A model generated the notes under the pieces. That model did not search any database. It was not told the origin of the DNA and saw nothing but the letters and a program-made list of their open reading frames with translations. Below, in pieces: positions 63,391 to 64,000 of a stretch of DNA of 64,000 nucleotides. Numbering within the stretch: position 1 is the stretch's first letter; each line of letters begins with the position of its first letter. This DNA comes from Anaerotignum sp. (GTDB lineage Bacteria; Bacillota; Clostridia; Lachnospirales; Anaerotignaceae): positions 1 to 64,000 of the forward strand of contig NZ_JAFUMA010000010.1 of assembly GCF_017483025.1 (NCBI RefSeq), given 5' to 3'. A program made the translations under genes and the position numbers.

Positions 63391-63873
63391 ATGGGAAAAC
63401 AGTCCCGTTTGCTGGAAATACTGCCGAATGTTTTGCTGTTTTTCCTGTTCACCTGTTGTATGTTCCTCGTCCTTTTGACGGGAGCAAAAATATATCGTAC
63501 TATTTCCGATGTGATGGAAGAACAGTTCAGTGTCACCACCTGTGTGGGATATGTGACGGCGAAAGTGCGTCATTATGACACAGAGGATGCCGTTTCTGTT
63601 GGTATGCTTGGGAATGTGGAAAGCCTGATCTTAAAAGAGAAAATCAATGGGAAAGAATACCTGACCTATCTTTACTGCGCCGACGGAGACCTGATGGAGC
63701 TTTTCTGCGGGGCGGAGATGGAGGCCGAGCCCGTCGACGGGCAGAGCATCATGCCTTTGGATGGGCTGGATTTTGATTTAGAAGGAAATATTCTTTCCTT
63801 CACCTGTGAAGCAGAGGGAGAGACTGCGGAAGGAGTCGTTGCTCTGCAAAGTGGAAAGGGGGCGGCGGAATGA
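63391..63873 (+). CDS. DUF4860-like pilus-cluster protein
   Basis: ATG 63391 is preceded by GGGGAGAAGG. The 160-residue protein has one N-terminal helix (about 8-33) and an outer domain containing TTCVGYVTAKVRHYD and FDLEGNILSFTCE, the pattern I associate with DUF4860 of clostridial secretion clusters. Function is unknown. Its stop overlaps the start of the next gene by 4 bp, so it is part of the same operon as the gspF-like gene. Confidence 0.7.
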   Translation: MGKQSRLLEILPNVLLFFLFTCCMFLVLLTGAKIYRTISDVMEEQFSVTTCVGYVTAKVRHYDTEDAVSVGMLGNVESLILKEKINGKEYLTYLYCADGDLMELFCGAEMEAEPVDGQSIMPLDGLDFDLEGNILSFTCEAEGETAEGVVALQSGKGAAE

Positions 63874-64000
63874 AGACACGTTCCAAAACACCTTTGTTTC
63901 TGATGGAGTTTATCATCATGCTGCTGGTGTTTTCCATTTCTGCGGCGGTATGCCTGCAGGTTTTCACAGGGGCGAAACGTATTTCCGCTGAAAGCCAAAG
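63870..64000 (+). CDS. Pseudopilin-like membrane protein, 3' partial
   Basis: ATG 63870 opens a frame that runs off the window. The 43 visible residues are a basic start, then a helix (LFLMEFIIMLLVFSISAAV) and the beginning of an outer part. FLMEFIIM has the Glu placement of pilin-like helices, but the canonical Gly before the cleavage site is missing. It overlaps the previous gene (ATGA). Confidence 0.65.
   Translation, partial: MKTRSKTPLFLMEFIIMLLVFSISAAVCLQVFTGAKRISAESQ

Noticed and set aside
1-64000. Prophage, insertion sequence, CRISPR array or toxin-antitoxin locus
   Set aside because: No transposase, integrase, phage structural gene, spaced repeats or paired small toxin genes were found. 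The PIN domain at 19192 belongs to a YacL-like housekeeping protein.

Overview
The window reads as a chromosomal segment of a low-to-mid GC Gram-positive anaerobe of the class Clostridia, most likely order Lachnospirales. The evidence is the uvrC-hprK-murB-rapZ-whiA-HPr-like gene order, a tryptophan T-box ABC operon, SpoVB/MurJ-type and GerMN proteins, SLH-anchored surface protein, strong AGGAGG-type ribosome binding sites and consensus sigma-A promoters. The genus cannot be fixed from sequence reading alone. Almost everything is on the + strand; degV, a D,D-carboxypeptidase and dinB are the minus-strand genes. No prophage, insertion sequence, CRISPR array or rRNA was seen; one tRNA-Leu(CAA) is present.

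Layout. 1-5356: tripartite MacAB-like exporter (adaptor cut by the window edge) followed by an SLH-domain surface protein. 5568-12714: maltodextrin region: an autoregulated LacI-type repressor with three AACGTT cores spaced 12 bp, a lipoprotein binding protein, an attenuating hairpin, two permeases, 4-alpha-glucanotransferase and an MsmX/UgpC-type ATPase. 12735-17898: a membrane diguanylate cyclase, an Fe-S flavin oxidoreductase and alanine racemase. 17915-21984: degV (minus), yacL-like PIN/TRAM gene, ispD-rnhA, and a cold shock gene. 22086-26974: a compact three-gene operon (membrane ICMT-like methyltransferase, GH3-superfamily adenylating enzyme, 7TM-GAF-degenerate GGDEF-HD-GYP protein) that I regard as the best candidate for an undescribed system. 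26989-36608: typA, a MurJ/SpoVB-type flippase, uvrC and the hprK-murB-rapZ-whiA-HPr-like cluster. 36655-40402: queT behind a pseudoknot-forming leader, and a T-box-controlled tryptophan ABC transporter. 40416-48810: D,D-carboxypeptidase (minus), ComEA-like protein, a two-component system whose kinase is frameshifted, a GerMN protein, comEC and holA. 48810-51835: dinB (minus), a metallophosphoesterase, a cyclophilin and tRNA-Leu. 51900-60943: HtrA protease, pseudouridine catabolism (psuK with a fused HTH, psuG), a radical SAM protein with an atypical cysteine spacing, a FeoB-associated-like small protein, a CBS-pair protein, ferritin, a DUF4397 protein and coaBC. 61020-64000: a transglutaminase-like lipoprotein and the start of a type II secretion/type IV pilus-like cluster (GspF, small prepilin-like and DUF4860-like proteins) that continues past the window.

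How genes work together. Carbon control recurs: HprK is encoded four genes before an HPr-like protein whose phosphotransfer histidine is replaced by aspartate while the regulatory serine is kept, and the lacI leader carries sequences close to both LacI and cre operators. Cyclic-di-GMP turnover is suggested twice: an apparently active GGDEF protein, and an HD-GYP phosphodiesterase tied to the GH3 operon. RNA-level control is visible as the Trp T-box, the queT leader, and an intercistronic hairpin in the maltodextrin operon.
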